Of a stretch of DNA of 64,000 nucleotides, positions 50,384 through 59,537 are shown piece by piece. The DNA is from Sphingomonas_B tabacisoli (lineage in GTDB: Bacteria > Pseudomonadota > Alphaproteobacteria > Sphingomonadales > Sphingomonadaceae): assembly GCF_042678385.1 (NCBI RefSeq), contig NZ_JBHUDY010000001.1, positions 992,001 through 1,056,000 on the forward strand. The letters run 5' to 3'. Positions within the stretch are counted from its first letter, which is position 1. Every line of letters starts with the position of its first letter. A model generated the notes under the pieces. It was not told the DNA's origin, ran no database searches, and was given only the letters and a program-made list of their open reading frames with translations. The position numbers were made by a program, and so were the translations under genes.

Positions 50384-53062
50384 ATGCGGTTCCGGATGAG
50401 CAACGACCGTACGATCACCCAGAACCCGGATATCCGCTTTCTCGGCCGGCTGCTCGGCAATGTGATCCGGCATTATGGGGGCGACGCGATCTATCGGCGG
50501 ACGGAGTATATCCGCTCGGCATCGGTCGACCGGCACCGGGGGCTGGCGGATGCGGAATCGATCGATCCGGGGCTGGATGCGCTGAGCCTGGACGACACGC
50601 TGTCGTTCGTGCGTGGGTTCATGCTGTTTTCGATGCTCGCGAACCTGGCCGAGGACCGGCAGGGCGTGGCGGCGGAACCGGGCGCCGATGTCGCGCATGT
50701 CGTCGAGCGGCTGCGCGCCGAGGGGATTGGCGACGAGGCCATAACGGCGCTGCTGAAGGACGCGCTGATCGCGCCGGTGCTGACCGCGCACCCGACCGAA
50801 GTGCGGCGCAAGAGTATGATCGATCACCGCAACCGCATCGCCGAGCTGATGCGGCTTCGTGACACGGGCGCGACGGAGACGCCCGACGGCGACATGGTCG
50901 ATCTCGCCATCGAGCGGCAGATCGCGCTGCTGTGGCAGACCCGGGCGCTGCGGCGCGAGCGGCTGTACGTCGCCGACGAAGTCGAGACGGCGCGCGCCTA
51001 TTTTCAGGATGTTTTCCTGCCGGTGCTGCCGGCGCTTTATGTGCGTTGGGAACGCGCGCTGGGCCACCGTCCGCCGAGCTTTCTGCGGCCGGGCTCATGG
51101 ATCGGCGGCGATCGCGACGGCAATCCGTTCGTCACGGCCGACTCGCTCAAGCTGGCGCTGTCGCGCGGGGCGGAGACGGCGATCGCGCATTATCTCGACC
51201 AGCTTCACGCGCTCGGCGCAGAGCTGTCGGTGTCTTCGACCCTAGCGGAGGTCGATCCCGCGGTGCTTCGTCTCGCGGAGGCGAGCCATGACGACTCCGC
51301 GGCCCGGGCGGACGAGCCCTATCGGCGCGCCATTTCCGGCATCTATGCGCGGCTGAGCGGCACCTACGAGGCGCTGACCGGACGTCCGCCGCCGCGGCCG
51401 ACGCGGATCGCGGCCGAGCCCTATCCGACGCCGGAAGCGCTGGTCGAGGATCTGCGCGTGCTTGGCCGCTCGGTGTCCGGGGCGGGCGGCCCGCTGGCGG
51501 GGCCGGGACCGCTCAGCCGGCTGATCCGGGCGGTCGAGACGTTCGGCTTCCATCTCGCGACGCTCGACATGCGGCAGAACAGTGCGGTGCATGAGCGCGT
51601 CGTCGCCGAGCTGTTGGCGAAGGCGGGCGTCGAGGCCGATTATATCGCGCTCGACGAAGCGGCGAAGGTCGCGCTGCTGGCCCAGGAGCTCGAAACGCCG
51701 CGGCTGCTTGCGAGCCCCTTCGCCGGCTATTCGGACGAGACGCAGAGCGAGCTTGCGATCGTGCGCGCGGCGGCGGAGGCGCATGCACGTTACGGCGCGG
51801 CGGCGATCACCACCTACATCGTCTCGATGTGCAAGTCGGTGTCGGACCTGCTCGAAATCCATGTGCTGCTGAAGGAAGCGGGGCTGTACCGGCCGGGCGA
51901 ACGGCCGGCCGTGATGGCGGTGCCGCTGTTCGAGACCATTGCCGACCTGGAGGCGGCGCCCGGCATCATGCGCGACTGGTTCGCGCTGCCCGGCACGGTC
52001 GAATGGGCGCAGGCGCGCGGCCGGCAGGAAGTGATGCTCGGCTATTCGGATTCGAACAAGGATGGCGGGTATCTGACGTCGGTCTGGTCGCTGCACCGGG
52101 GCAGCGAGGCGCTGCGCGACGTGTTCGCCGAAAAGGGCGTCGCGATGCAGTTGTTCCACGGCCGCGGCGGCGCGGTCGGGCGGGGCGGCGGCTCATCCTT
52201 CGCAGCGATCCAAGGCCAGCCCAAGGGCACCGTCCAGGGCCGCATCCGTATTACCGAGCAAGGCGAAGTGATCGCGGCGAAATACGGCACGCCGGAAAGC
52301 GCGGCCGCCAATCTGGAAGCGATCGCGGCGGCGACTCTGCTCGCCAGCCTGGAGCCGGCGAGCCTGTCGAACGTCGATCGCGAACGGTTCGAAGGCGCGA
52401 TGGCGGAACTCTCACGCAGCGCGTTCGGCGCGTATCGGGCCCTTGTCTATGAGACGGAGGGCTTTCGCACCTTCTTCCGGCAGATGACGCCGATCGCGGA
52501 GATCGCGACCTTGAAGATCGGTTCGCGCCCGGCCAGCCGCACCAAGTCCGACGCGATCGAGGATCTGCGCGCGATTCCCTGGGTATTCAGCTGGGCACAG
52601 GCGCGGGTGATGCTGCCGGGTTGGTATGGCGCGGGCGACGCGCTTGCCGGGTTCGGGGACAAGGGCCTGCTCAAGGAAATGGCCGAGGCATGGCCGTTCT
52701 TCGCGCCGACGCTTGCCAATCTGGAGATGGTGCTCGCCAAGTCCGACATGGGAATCGCCGCGCGCTATGCGGCGCTGGTCGAGGATCGCTCGCGGGCCGA
52801 CGCGATCTTCGGCCGTATCCGCGACGGCTGGCACCGCACCTATGATGTGCTGCTGGACGTGACCGGCCAGAGCAGGCTGCTCGAAAAGACGCCGGCGCTG
52901 GATACATCCATCCGGCTGCGGCTGCCCTATATCGAGCCGCTGAACCTGCTGCAGATCGAACTGCTGAAGCGGCACCGCGCGGGCGAAGACGACGCCCGGA
53001 TTGCCGAGGGCATCCAGCTTTCGATCAACGCGATCGCGACGGCGCTGCGCAACAGCGGATGA
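50384..53062 (+). CDS. ppc: Phosphoenolpyruvate carboxylase
   Basis: The 892-residue product fixes bicarbonate onto PEP to make oxaloacetate. Conserved blocks are all present: VLTAHPTEVRRKS (catalytic His), GGDRDGNPFV, FHGRGGAVGRGGG, GYSDSNKDGGYLTSVW and a terminal QLSINAIATALRNSG, in which the usual NTG end is NSG. The ATG at 50384 has a GAAGG site; the ATG at 50396 (MSNDRTITQ) is also possible. With the PCC/mutase route nearby it belongs to TCA refilling, though on a separate transcript. Confidence 0.97.
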   Translation: MRFRMSNDRTITQNPDIRFLGRLLGNVIRHYGGDAIYRRTEYIRSASVDRHRGLADAESIDPGLDALSLDDTLSFVRGFMLFSMLANLAEDRQGVAAEPGADVAHVVERLRAEGIGDEAITALLKDALIAPVLTAHPTEVRRKSMIDHRNRIAELMRLRDTGATETPDGDMVDLAIERQIALLWQTRALRRERLYVADEVETARAYFQDVFLPVLPALYVRWERALGHRPPSFLRPGSWIGGDRDGNPFVTADSLKLALSRGAETAIAHYLDQLHALGAELSVSSTLAEVDPAVLRLAEASHDDSAARADEPYRRAISGIYARLSGTYEALTGRPPPRPTRIAAEPYPTPEALVEDLRVLGRSVSGAGGPLAGPGPLSRLIRAVETFGFHLATLDMRQNSAVHERVVAELLAKAGVEADYIALDEAAKVALLAQELETPRLLASPFAGYSDETQSELAIVRAAAEAHARYGAAAITTYIVSMCKSVSDLLEIHVLLKEAGLYRPGERPAVMAVPLFETIADLEAAPGIMRDWFALPGTVEWAQARGRQEVMLGYSDSNKDGGYLTSVWSLHRGSEALRDVFAEKGVAMQLFHGRGGAVGRGGGSSFAAIQGQPKGTVQGRIRITEQGEVIAAKYGTPESAAANLEAIAAATLLASLEPASLSNVDRERFEGAMAELSRSAFGAYRALVYETEGFRTFFRQMTPIAEIATLKIGSRPASRTKSDAIEDLRAIPWVFSWAQARVMLPGWYGAGDALAGFGDKGLLKEMAEAWPFFAPTLANLEMVLAKSDMGIAARYAALVEDRSRADAIFGRIRDGWHRTYDVLLDVTGQSRLLEKTPALDTSIRLRLPYIEPLNLLQIELLKRHRAGEDDARIAEGIQLSINAIATALRNSG

Positions 53063-53181
53063 TCAGCGCCGAAACGAAAGAGAAGTGCGGCGAAACGTTT
53101 AAATCACGTTTGTCATCGCGCTTGCCGCTTCGCGCCGCATTTGTGACGTTGCCAAGGGCGCAACACACGAAGGGGGCTTTG

Positions 53182-53415
53182 ATGTTGTTGATTGCAATAG
53201 CTTTGCTGCAGGCTGCCGCGCCTGTACAGTCCGGCACGACACCTGAGCCGGCTGCGACGCCGGCGGCAGCGCAGGACGCGACGGACGCCGCACCGGAAGA
53301 GCCGAAGATGAAGCGGGTTTGCCACAAGGAAATGGACCCCCGCGTGCCCACGCTCGCGGGAATGCAGACGGTTTGCAAATACGTCCCGGCCGATAAGGTT
53401 AAGACGAAGAAATAG
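53182..53415 (+). CDS. Small secreted protein, unknown function
   Basis: The 77-residue product has a short hydrophobic start (MLLIAIALLQAAAP), an Ala/Pro/Glu-rich low-complexity stretch and a C-terminal KRVCHKEMDPRVPTLAG...VCKYVPADKVKTKK with two cysteines about 21 residues apart. The ATG follows a GGGGG site. Similar small Cys-pair proteins are frequent in sphingomonads but I know of no function. Confidence 0.6.
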   Translation: MLLIAIALLQAAAPVQSGTTPEPAATPAAAQDATDAAPEEPKMKRVCHKEMDPRVPTLAGMQTVCKYVPADKVKTKK

Positions 53416-53457
53416 TGCCGGATGGCCAAGCCTGCCCCGGCATGGCAGGCTGAATCG

Positions 53458-54341
53458 ATGACCGATCCGATCCTTGCCGCGCGCGATGGCGCCATCCTGA
53501 CCGTCACGCTGAACCTGCCCGACAAGCGCAATCCGATTTCCGATCCGGCCGTCATCGACGCGCTTGAGCGGGTGCTGGGCGAGGCGGATTCGGACATTGG
53601 CGTGCGCGCGGTGATCCTGACCGGCGCGGGGTCGGCATTTTCGTCAGGCGGAGATCTGAAGGCGATGCGTGCAGGCAAGGGGCTCCGCGCGTCGCTGCCG
53701 GCACAGACGCGCCGCAATTACCGCGAAGGAATCCAGCGGCTGCCGCTGCTGTTTCAAGCACTGGAAGTGCCGGTGATCGCAGGTCCGTTGACGGCCGCAA
53801 TTACCGCGAAGGAATCCAGCGGCTGCCGCTGCTGTTTCAAGCACTGGAAGTGCCGGTGATCGCGGCCGTCAACGGACCTGCGATCGGCGCCGGGCTCGAT
53901 CTTGCCTGCATGTGCGACGTCCGGATTGCGACGGACAATGCGGTGTTTGCCGAGAGTTTCGTCAAGGTCGGGATCGTGCCGGGCGACGGCGGGGCCTGGC
54001 TGCTGCCGCGGATCGTCGGCTTTTCGAAAGCGACGGAACTGGCGCTGACGGGGGAGACGATCGGAGCCGAAGAAGCGCTGCGCATTGGGCTGGTGTCGCG
54101 GGTGGTGCCGGGGCCGGACTTGCTCCGCGCTGCGCGCGAAGTCGCCGATAAGATCGCCGCCAACCCGCCGCACGCGGTGCGCATGACCAAGCGTCTGCTG
54201 CGCGAAGGACAGACGGCAACGCTCGCCAATATCCTGGAGATGAGCGCGGCGATGCAGTCGCTTGCGCATGCGACGAGGGACAATGACGAAGCGATGGACG
54301 CGTTCCTGGAGAAGCGCGCGCCGCGCTTTACGGGCGGCTGA
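53458..54341 (+). pseudogene. Enoyl-CoA hydratase broken by an 83-bp insertion
   Basis: The first part (MTDPILAARDGAILTVTLNL, GAGSAFSSGGDL) and the last part (AAVNGPAIGAGLDLACMCDV, GIVPGDGGAWLLPRIVGFS) are two halves of one crotonase-family protein that would be 266 residues. Between them, bases 53711-53780 are repeated at 53794-53863, offset by 83 bases, which shifts the frame by two. The first frame ends early at 53857-53859. Removing 83 bases restores one continuous frame. It may be a real recent mutation or an assembly error. An earlier in-frame ATG at 53422 exists. Confidence 0.85.
53711..53863 (+). repeat. 70-bp tandem duplication with inverted spacer
   Basis: The two copies (53711-53780 and 53794-53863) are identical. 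The sequence AGGTCCGTTGACGGCC (53781-53796) that joins them is the exact reverse complement of GGCCGTCAACGGACCT (53864-53879) just after copy two, extending through GATCGC/GCGATC. This arrangement is the mark of a template switch during replication. Confidence 0.92.
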
Positions 54342-54513
54342 CTGGTAATGCACCGATATGAGACAGAGCGTCTCCCGAGAGCGCATTAACCAACTCCTGT
54401 GTCCTGCGTCACTTGCCGCAAGAGAAGTGCGAGCGATAATATAGCAGCATTATCGTGATCGGCTTGTGAAACAGGAATAGTGGCAAGCACGACAGAGAGC
54501 TGGGGGGTTCTCG
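54342..54513 (+). promoter_or_regulatory. Leader of the PEP-CTERM gene with palindrome
   Basis: The 172-base gap contains an AT-rich inverted repeat, CGATAAT (54434-54440) and ATTATCG (54449-54455), overlapping a GATAAT sequence that could be a -10 element. A possible -35 (TTGCCG) lies 16 bases upstream of GATAAT. A GGGGGG ribosome site precedes the GTG start at 54514. I see no small open frame with support in the gap. Confidence 0.4.
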
Positions 54514-55023
54514 GTGCAAAAACTGTATTTAGGCGTAAGCTTGGCATTGGCGTTCGCATCCACGGATGCGCGTGCTGGCTTGCAGACGATTTCCTTCATC
54601 GATCTTGCCACCGCCGATCCGTCGGGTGGAGAGAGCGCGCTTTATCGTTTCAGCTTCACCAGCGAGACCGATAAGTTCGTGTTCGGCCGCGTGTATTTCA
54701 GCCTGAAGAACGACATTCGCTTCGGCTGCGGGGTGTATGCGGGCGCGCAGTGCACTTTGTCCGTCGCTGGGCAGACGCTGCGTCTGATCGGCCTTGCCAA
54801 TGGCATTCAGGGCAGCTTTTCCTGGTCCGAAGACCCGCGGATCGACAATCGGCCGACGGAGATCAGCTTCGGCGTTCCCGGATCGCCCGAGGTCGTGGAA
54901 CGCTACCAGGGCTATATCTCGGTTCCCGAACCGGCGAGCTGGGCGATGATGCTCGCAGGCCTCGGTTTGCTTGGGGCGAGCACCCGCGCTCAGAGATCGA
55001 GGCGGCGCGCCGTCAGTAATTGA
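54514..55023 (+). CDS. PEP-CTERM sorting domain protein
   Basis: The 169-residue product starts at GTG and has a signal peptide (MQKLYLGVSLALAFASTDARA) and a mature part predicted to be beta-rich with two Cys (GCGVYAGAQC). The exosortase signal VPEPASWAMMLAGLGLLGAS is followed by an Arg-rich end. It is similar in design to the protein ending at base 416, but no closer relation is obvious. The tail overlaps the stop of the convergent SDR gene by 11 bases. Confidence 0.87.
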   Translation: MQKLYLGVSLALAFASTDARAGLQTISFIDLATADPSGGESALYRFSFTSETDKFVFGRVYFSLKNDIRFGCGVYAGAQCTLSVAGQTLRLIGLANGIQGSFSWSEDPRIDNRPTEISFGVPGSPEVVERYQGYISVPEPASWAMMLAGLGLLGASTRAQRSRRRAVSN

Positions 55024-55732
55024 TCATCACCCGCCGGGCCAGGGCAGGGGAAATCTCGCTCACCACCCGCAGCATCTTCGTCGCACCGATATAGGCTTCC
55101 GTCTGCCCCGTCTCGATCGCCTTGACGATGTCGGCGGCGCAATCGGCGGCCGGCATTTTCTTGTGCGTGTTCTGCGCGGTCATTTGCGTTTCGACGACGG
55201 GCGGCAGCGCCTCTATCACGGTGATGTTCGTTGCCTTTAGCTGATGTCGCAGCGCCTGGGTAAAGCTGCGGAGCCCTGCCTTGGTCGCGCAATAGACGGC
55301 GCCATCGGCGCGCGGCGCGATGGCGAGACCCGAGGTTACGTTGACGATCGTAGCTTCCGGACGCTGGCGCAGCGTCGGTAGGAAACCGGCGATCAGATGC
55401 ATGGGCGCGTTCAGGTTCAGGAAGATGGCGCGGTCGGTTTGATCGAGGTCGAAGCCGTCGAGCAGGGCCGACGGTCCGCCCATGCCGGCATTGTTGACGA
55501 GGATGTCGATCGGGACGCCGCTCAGTTCCTCGACGAGCGTGTCGCAGCCGGCCTTGGTGGAAAGATCGGCTTCGATCGCCTGGAAGCCCTGGTCCCGCGC
55601 CGAGGCGAGCCGGCCGGTGTTGCGGCCGCACACCGCCACGATCGCGCCGCGTTCCTTCAACTGGCGCGCGATCTCGTAGCCGATCCCGTCGGTGCCGCCG
55701 GTGACCAGCGCCGTCTTGCCCGCGATGCGCAT
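55013..55732 (-). CDS. SDR family oxidoreductase
   Basis: The 239-residue SDR has cofactor loop GGTDGIGYEIA (residues 13-23), a CGRN motif suited to NADPH, NNAGMGGPSALLD, the catalytic Ser in VTSGLAIAPRADG and AVYCATKAGLRSF (Tyr/Lys). The ATG at 55732 has a perfect GGAGGGG site; another ATG at 55744 does not. The substrate is unknown. It is divergent from uvrC. Confidence 0.9.
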   Translation of the reverse strand: MRIAGKTALVTGGTDGIGYEIARQLKERGAIVAVCGRNTGRLASARDQGFQAIEADLSTKAGCDTLVEELSGVPIDILVNNAGMGGPSALLDGFDLDQTDRAIFLNLNAPMHLIAGFLPTLRQRPEATIVNVTSGLAIAPRADGAVYCATKAGLRSFTQALRHQLKATNITVIEALPPVVETQMTAQNTHKKMPAADCAADIVKAIETGQTEAYIGATKMLRVVSEISPALARRVMINY

Positions 55733-55787
55733 CTGCCCCTCCATTGTCGTTGCCGGTCTGTCCGGCAGTGCCTAACTGTGACAGCCC

Positions 55788-57710
55788 ATGTCCCGTCCGC
55801 AAAGCCCTGACCGTTTCAATGAGGAGACCGCCACCTATTCGGTGCGCGGCGCCGACGCGCCCGATCTGGAAAAAGGCGTGGCAGCGATCCGCAACGTGCT
55901 GAAGACGCTGCCGGTGCGGCCGGGCGTGTACCGGATGCAGGATGCGCGCGGCGACGTGCTGTATGTCGGCAAGGCGCGGGCGCTGCGGAACCGAGTGACC
56001 AACTACACGCAGGTCACGCGACTCTCGCGTCGGCTGCAGCGGATGGTCGCGCAGACCCGGTCGATGACGATCGTCACGACCAACAATGAAGCCGAGGCGC
56101 TGCTGCTGGAGGCGCAGCTCATCAAGCGCTATCGGCCGCCATACAACGTGCTGCTGCGCGACGACAAAAGCTTCCCGTACATCCTGCTGCGCGCCGACCA
56201 CGACTTTCCGCGCGTCCAGAAGCATCGCGGGGCGCAAAAGATCAAAGGCAATTACTATGGACCGTTCGCCAGCGCCGGGTCGGTGACGCGGACGCTGAAT
56301 GCGCTGCAGAAACTGTTCCTGCTGCGGTCGTGCTCGGACAGCTTCTTCGCGAACCGCTCGCGGCCGTGCCTGCTGTATCAGATCAAACGCTGCTCGGCGC
56401 CATGCGTGGGGCGGATCGACGCGGCCGGCTATGCCGAGCTGGTCGGCGACGCCAAGGCGTTCCTCGCCGGCAAATCGACGCAGGTGCAGGCGAAGCTGGG
56501 CGCCGCGATGCAGGCGGCTGCGGAGAATATGGATTTCGAGCTGGCCGCCGTCTTCCGCGATCGGCTGAAGGCGCTGACCTTTATCCAGGGCAGCCAGGCG
56601 ATCAATGCGGAAGGCGTGGGCGACGCCGATGTGTTCGCGCTGGCCTGCAAGGCCGGCACGATGTGCATCCAGGGCTTCTTCATCCGCGGCGGCCAGAATT
56701 GGGGCCATCGCAGCTTCTTTCCGACCCACACCGAGGATTTGAGCGAAGAGGAAGTGCTCGCGAGCTTCCTGATGCAATTCTACGAGGAAGTGCCGCCGCC
56801 GCGGTCGATCCTGCTCGACCGGCCGCTGACCGAGGGCGAACTGATCGCCGAGGCGCTGTGCGAACAAGCCAAGGGCAAGGTCAGCATCACCAACGCCCAT
56901 CGCGGCGACCGGCGGCGTCTGATCGAGCAGGCCAAGCGCAATGCCGAGGAAGCGCTGGATCGGCGTTTGGCCGAGAGCACGACACAGGCGAGAATTTTGC
57001 GCGAGCTCGCCGATCTGTTCGAGCTGGACGGGCCGCCCGACCGTATCGAGGTGTTCGACAACTCGCACATCATGGGCACCAATGCGCTGGGCGCGATGGT
57101 GGTCGCGGGGCCGGAAGGCTTCCGCAAGAACAGCTACCGCAAGTTCAACATCAAGCGGCCGGAGACGGCGCCCGGCGACGACTTCGCGATGATGCGCGAG
57201 GTGTTCGAGCGGCGCTTCGGGCGCGCGAAGAGCGAGGACCCGGACCGCGAGGGCGGCGACTGGCCCGACCTGGTGCTGATCGACGGCGGGCGCGGGCAGC
57301 TCAATGCCGCAATGAACACGCTGGAGGAAATCGGCGTCGAGGATGTCGCGCTGGTCGGCGTCGCCAAGGGACCGCATCACGGTCGTGAGGGGCGCGAGGT
57401 GTTCCACCTGATGGATGGGCGTGAGGTGACGCTGCCGCCCAATTCGCCGGTGCTGTTCTACCTTCAGCGGCTTCGCGACGAGGCGCACCGCTTCGCGATC
57501 GGCGCGCACCGTCAGAAACGGGCCAAGGCGATCGGCGTCAGCTCGCTTGACGAAGTGCCGGGCATCGGGCCGGCGCGGAAAAAGGCGCTGCTGATGCATT
57601 TCGGCACGGCAAAGGCGGTGCGGTCGGCGAGTTTGGAAGATCTGGCCAAGGCGCCGGGCGTGTCGCGGTCGGTGGCGCAGCAGGTGTATGACTTTTACCA
57701 TGCGCGGTGA
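55788..57710 (+). CDS. uvrC: Excinuclease ABC subunit C
   Basis: The 640-residue product makes both incisions in nucleotide excision repair. Its N-terminal GIY-YIG domain has RPGVYRMQDARGDVLYVGKA (residues 42-61), the UvrB-interacting UVR segment lies near 250, and the RNase H-like domain has EVFDNSHIMGTNALGAMVV and DLVLIDGGRGQLNAA. A C-terminal (HhH)2 has DEVPGIGPARKKALLMHFG. A palindromic repeat with a T run follows the stop. Confidence 0.98.
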   Translation: MSRPQSPDRFNEETATYSVRGADAPDLEKGVAAIRNVLKTLPVRPGVYRMQDARGDVLYVGKARALRNRVTNYTQVTRLSRRLQRMVAQTRSMTIVTTNNEAEALLLEAQLIKRYRPPYNVLLRDDKSFPYILLRADHDFPRVQKHRGAQKIKGNYYGPFASAGSVTRTLNALQKLFLLRSCSDSFFANRSRPCLLYQIKRCSAPCVGRIDAAGYAELVGDAKAFLAGKSTQVQAKLGAAMQAAAENMDFELAAVFRDRLKALTFIQGSQAINAEGVGDADVFALACKAGTMCIQGFFIRGGQNWGHRSFFPTHTEDLSEEEVLASFLMQFYEEVPPPRSILLDRPLTEGELIAEALCEQAKGKVSITNAHRGDRRRLIEQAKRNAEEALDRRLAESTTQARILRELADLFELDGPPDRIEVFDNSHIMGTNALGAMVVAGPEGFRKNSYRKFNIKRPETAPGDDFAMMREVFERRFGRAKSEDPDREGGDWPDLVLIDGGRGQLNAAMNTLEEIGVEDVALVGVAKGPHHGREGREVFHLMDGREVTLPPNSPVLFYLQRLRDEAHRFAIGAHRQKRAKAIGVSSLDEVPGIGPARKKALLMHFGTAKAVRSASLEDLAKAPGVSRSVAQQVYDFYHAR

Positions 57711-57711
57711 C

Positions 57712-57807
57712 GTGCGTGCCTCGACTTCGCTCGGCATGGACGGGACTTTGATTCGACAACCTTCTCCACCGTCCATCCCGAGCGAAGTCGAGGGACGCAC
57801 CTTTTTT
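57712..57807 (+). repeat. Palindromic repeat (CGTCCATCCCGAGCG class) with T-tract, possible terminator
   Basis: Arms at 57712-57743 and 57769-57800 are inverted copies of the family seen at 37716. The right arm is followed by CCTTTTTTCC, so on the plus strand the repeat forms a stem-loop with a T run directly behind uvrC. It may terminate uvrC transcription before recO (start 57813). Confidence 0.85.
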
Positions 57808-57812
57808 CCACT

Positions 57813-58415
57813 ATGCTGATCACCACGCCAGCGATCGTCGTCGCTGTCCGCGCGCATGGTGAGCATGGCGCGATCGTGCGGGCGTTGACGCCGAATGACG
57901 GGCTGCAGGCGGGCTATGTGCGTGGCGGGCGGTCGCGGCGGCTGCGGCCGGTGCTGGTGCCGGGCAATCTGGTGGAGATCGAGTTTCGGGCGCGGGTCGA
58001 GGAACAGCTTGCCGCCGCGACGGTGGAACTGACGCACAGCCGGGCGCCTCTGCTGTCCGAGCCGCTGCCGGCAGCGGCGATCGAGTGGGTGACGGCGCTG
58101 GTTGCGTCGGCGCTGCCCGAGGGGCTGTCCGTTCCCGCACTCTATGAGGGGCTATCGGGCGTTCTCGATGCGATCGAGCATGCGCCGAGCGCGCGGGGCT
58201 GGGCGCTTGCGCTGGCCCGGTTCGAGCGGCTGTTGCTGATCGAGCTCGGCGCCGGCGATGCGCCGAAGGAGGAAGCTTCGGTTCGCGAGATGCTCAGGGA
58301 AAACGGCAAGGCCCTGGATCACCGCATTTTCGCGGACCGCCGCGGCGATGTGCTCGCGGCGCGGGAGAGGCTGGTGGAGAGATTGTCAAAACTGGATTCG
58401 TCACCCCGGGCTTGA
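57813..58415 (+). CDS. recO: DNA repair protein RecO
   Basis: The 200-residue product has the OB-fold start (ITTPAIVVAVRAHGEHGAIV), GGRSRRLRPVLVPGNLVEIEF and the helical C-terminal domain (LARFERLLLIELG). It loads RecA with RecR. It is shorter than E. coli RecO (242) and has no zinc cysteines. The last few residues (DSSPRA) and the stop codon are written by the start of a palindromic repeat (58399), so the C-terminus has probably been trimmed by its arrival. Confidence 0.92.
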   Translation: MLITTPAIVVAVRAHGEHGAIVRALTPNDGLQAGYVRGGRSRRLRPVLVPGNLVEIEFRARVEEQLAAATVELTHSRAPLLSEPLPAAAIEWVTALVASALPEGLSVPALYEGLSGVLDAIEHAPSARGWALALARFERLLLIELGAGDAPKEEASVREMLRENGKALDHRIFADRRGDVLAARERLVERLSKLDSSPRA

Positions 58416-58482
58416 CCCGGGGTCCCGCTTCTTTGCACTGCGGCCAAGCAAAGCGGGATCCCGGCTCAAGGCCGGGATGACG
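58399..58482. repeat. Palindromic repeat (CGTCACCCCGG class) overlapping the recO end
   Basis: Arms CGTCACCCCGGGCTTGACCC... (58399-58430) and ...GGCCGGGATGACG (58451-58482) are inverted copies, each with its own hairpin. It is the third member of the class at 14183 and 21600. It ends 11 bases before the leuB start, and GAGGGG at its edge acts as the leuB ribosome site. Confidence 0.9.
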
Positions 58483-58493
58483 AGGGGAATCGG

Positions 58494-59537
58494 ATGCTCA
58501 TTGCTGTGTTGCCGGGAGACGGGATCGGGCCCGAGGTTGTCGCCGAAGCCGTTCGCGTGCTTGAAGCGCTCGGCCTCGGGCTGCGGTTCGAGGAAGCGCC
58601 GGTTGGCGGGGCAGCCTATAAGACCAAAGGCCATCCGCTGCCGCCGGAGACGCTCGCGCTCGCTCGGCGCGCCGACGCGATTCTTTTCGGCGCGGTCGGC
58701 GACCCTGACTGCGATGCGCTGGAGCGGTCGCTGCGGCCGGAGCAGGCGATCCTGGGGCTGCGGAAGGAGCTTGGCCTGTTCGCGAACCTGCGTCCGGCCA
58801 AGGCCTTTGCCGAACTGGTCGACGAATCGGCGCTGAAGCCGGAGATCGCGCGCAGCATCGACCTGATGATCGTCCGCGAGCTGACCGGCGACGTCTATTT
58901 CGGCACGCCGCGCGGCCGCCGCACCACCGATGCGGGGCTGCGCGAAGGCTATGACACGATGCGCTACGACGAGGGCGAAGTGGCGCGGATCGCGCGCACC
59001 GGCTTCGAGACCGCGCAGCGCCGCCGCAAGCGGCTGTGCTCGATCGACAAGATGAACGTGCTGGAGACGTCTCAGCTCTGGCGCGACGTGGTCATCGAGG
59101 TCTCCGCCGACTATCCCGATGTCGAGCTGACTCACATGCTGGTCGACAATGCCGCGATGCAGCTGGTCCGCAATCCCGGGGCGTTCGATACGATCGTCAC
59201 CGGCAATCTGTTCGGCGACATCCTGTCCGACCAGGCATCGATGTGCGTCGGCTCGATCGGGCTGCTGCCCTCGGCGGCGCTCGATGCGAACGGCAAGGGG
59301 CTGTACGAGCCGATCCACGGTTCAGCGCCGGATATCGCCGGGCAGGGCAAGGCCAATCCGCTCGCGACGATCCTGTCGGCGGCGATGATGCTGCGTTATT
59401 CGCTTGGGAACGCCGAAGCGGCGGATCGGATCGAGGCTGCCGTGGCGCGGACGCTGGCGGAGGGCGCGCGGACCGCCGATCTGGGTGGATCGCTCTCCAC
59501 GCGCGAGATCGGCGACCGGGTCCTCGCTTGCCTGTGA
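58494..59537 (+). CDS. leuB: 3-isopropylmalate dehydrogenase
   Basis: The 347-residue product oxidises 3-isopropylmalate to 2-ketoisocaproate in leucine synthesis. It has the isocitrate/isopropylmalate dehydrogenase pattern: LPGDGIGPEVV, FANLRPAKAF, the catalytic RELTGDVYFG, and NLFGDILSDQASMCVGSIGL. EPIHGSAPDIAGQGKANP binds NAD. leuC and leuD are not in the window. Its stop overlaps the GTG start of the glycosyltransferase (GTGA). Confidence 0.97.
   Translation: MLIAVLPGDGIGPEVVAEAVRVLEALGLGLRFEEAPVGGAAYKTKGHPLPPETLALARRADAILFGAVGDPDCDALERSLRPEQAILGLRKELGLFANLRPAKAFAELVDESALKPEIARSIDLMIVRELTGDVYFGTPRGRRTTDAGLREGYDTMRYDEGEVARIARTGFETAQRRRKRLCSIDKMNVLETSQLWRDVVIEVSADYPDVELTHMLVDNAAMQLVRNPGAFDTIVTGNLFGDILSDQASMCVGSIGLLPSAALDANGKGLYEPIHGSAPDIAGQGKANPLATILSAAMMLRYSLGNAEAADRIEAAVARTLAEGARTADLGGSLSTREIGDRVLACL

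Noticed and set aside
54990..58037. A 1015-codon minus-strand open frame
   Set aside because: It runs antisense through uvrC and recO and through a palindromic repeat, with no recognisable protein sequence; the SDR gene beneath its end is in another frame.
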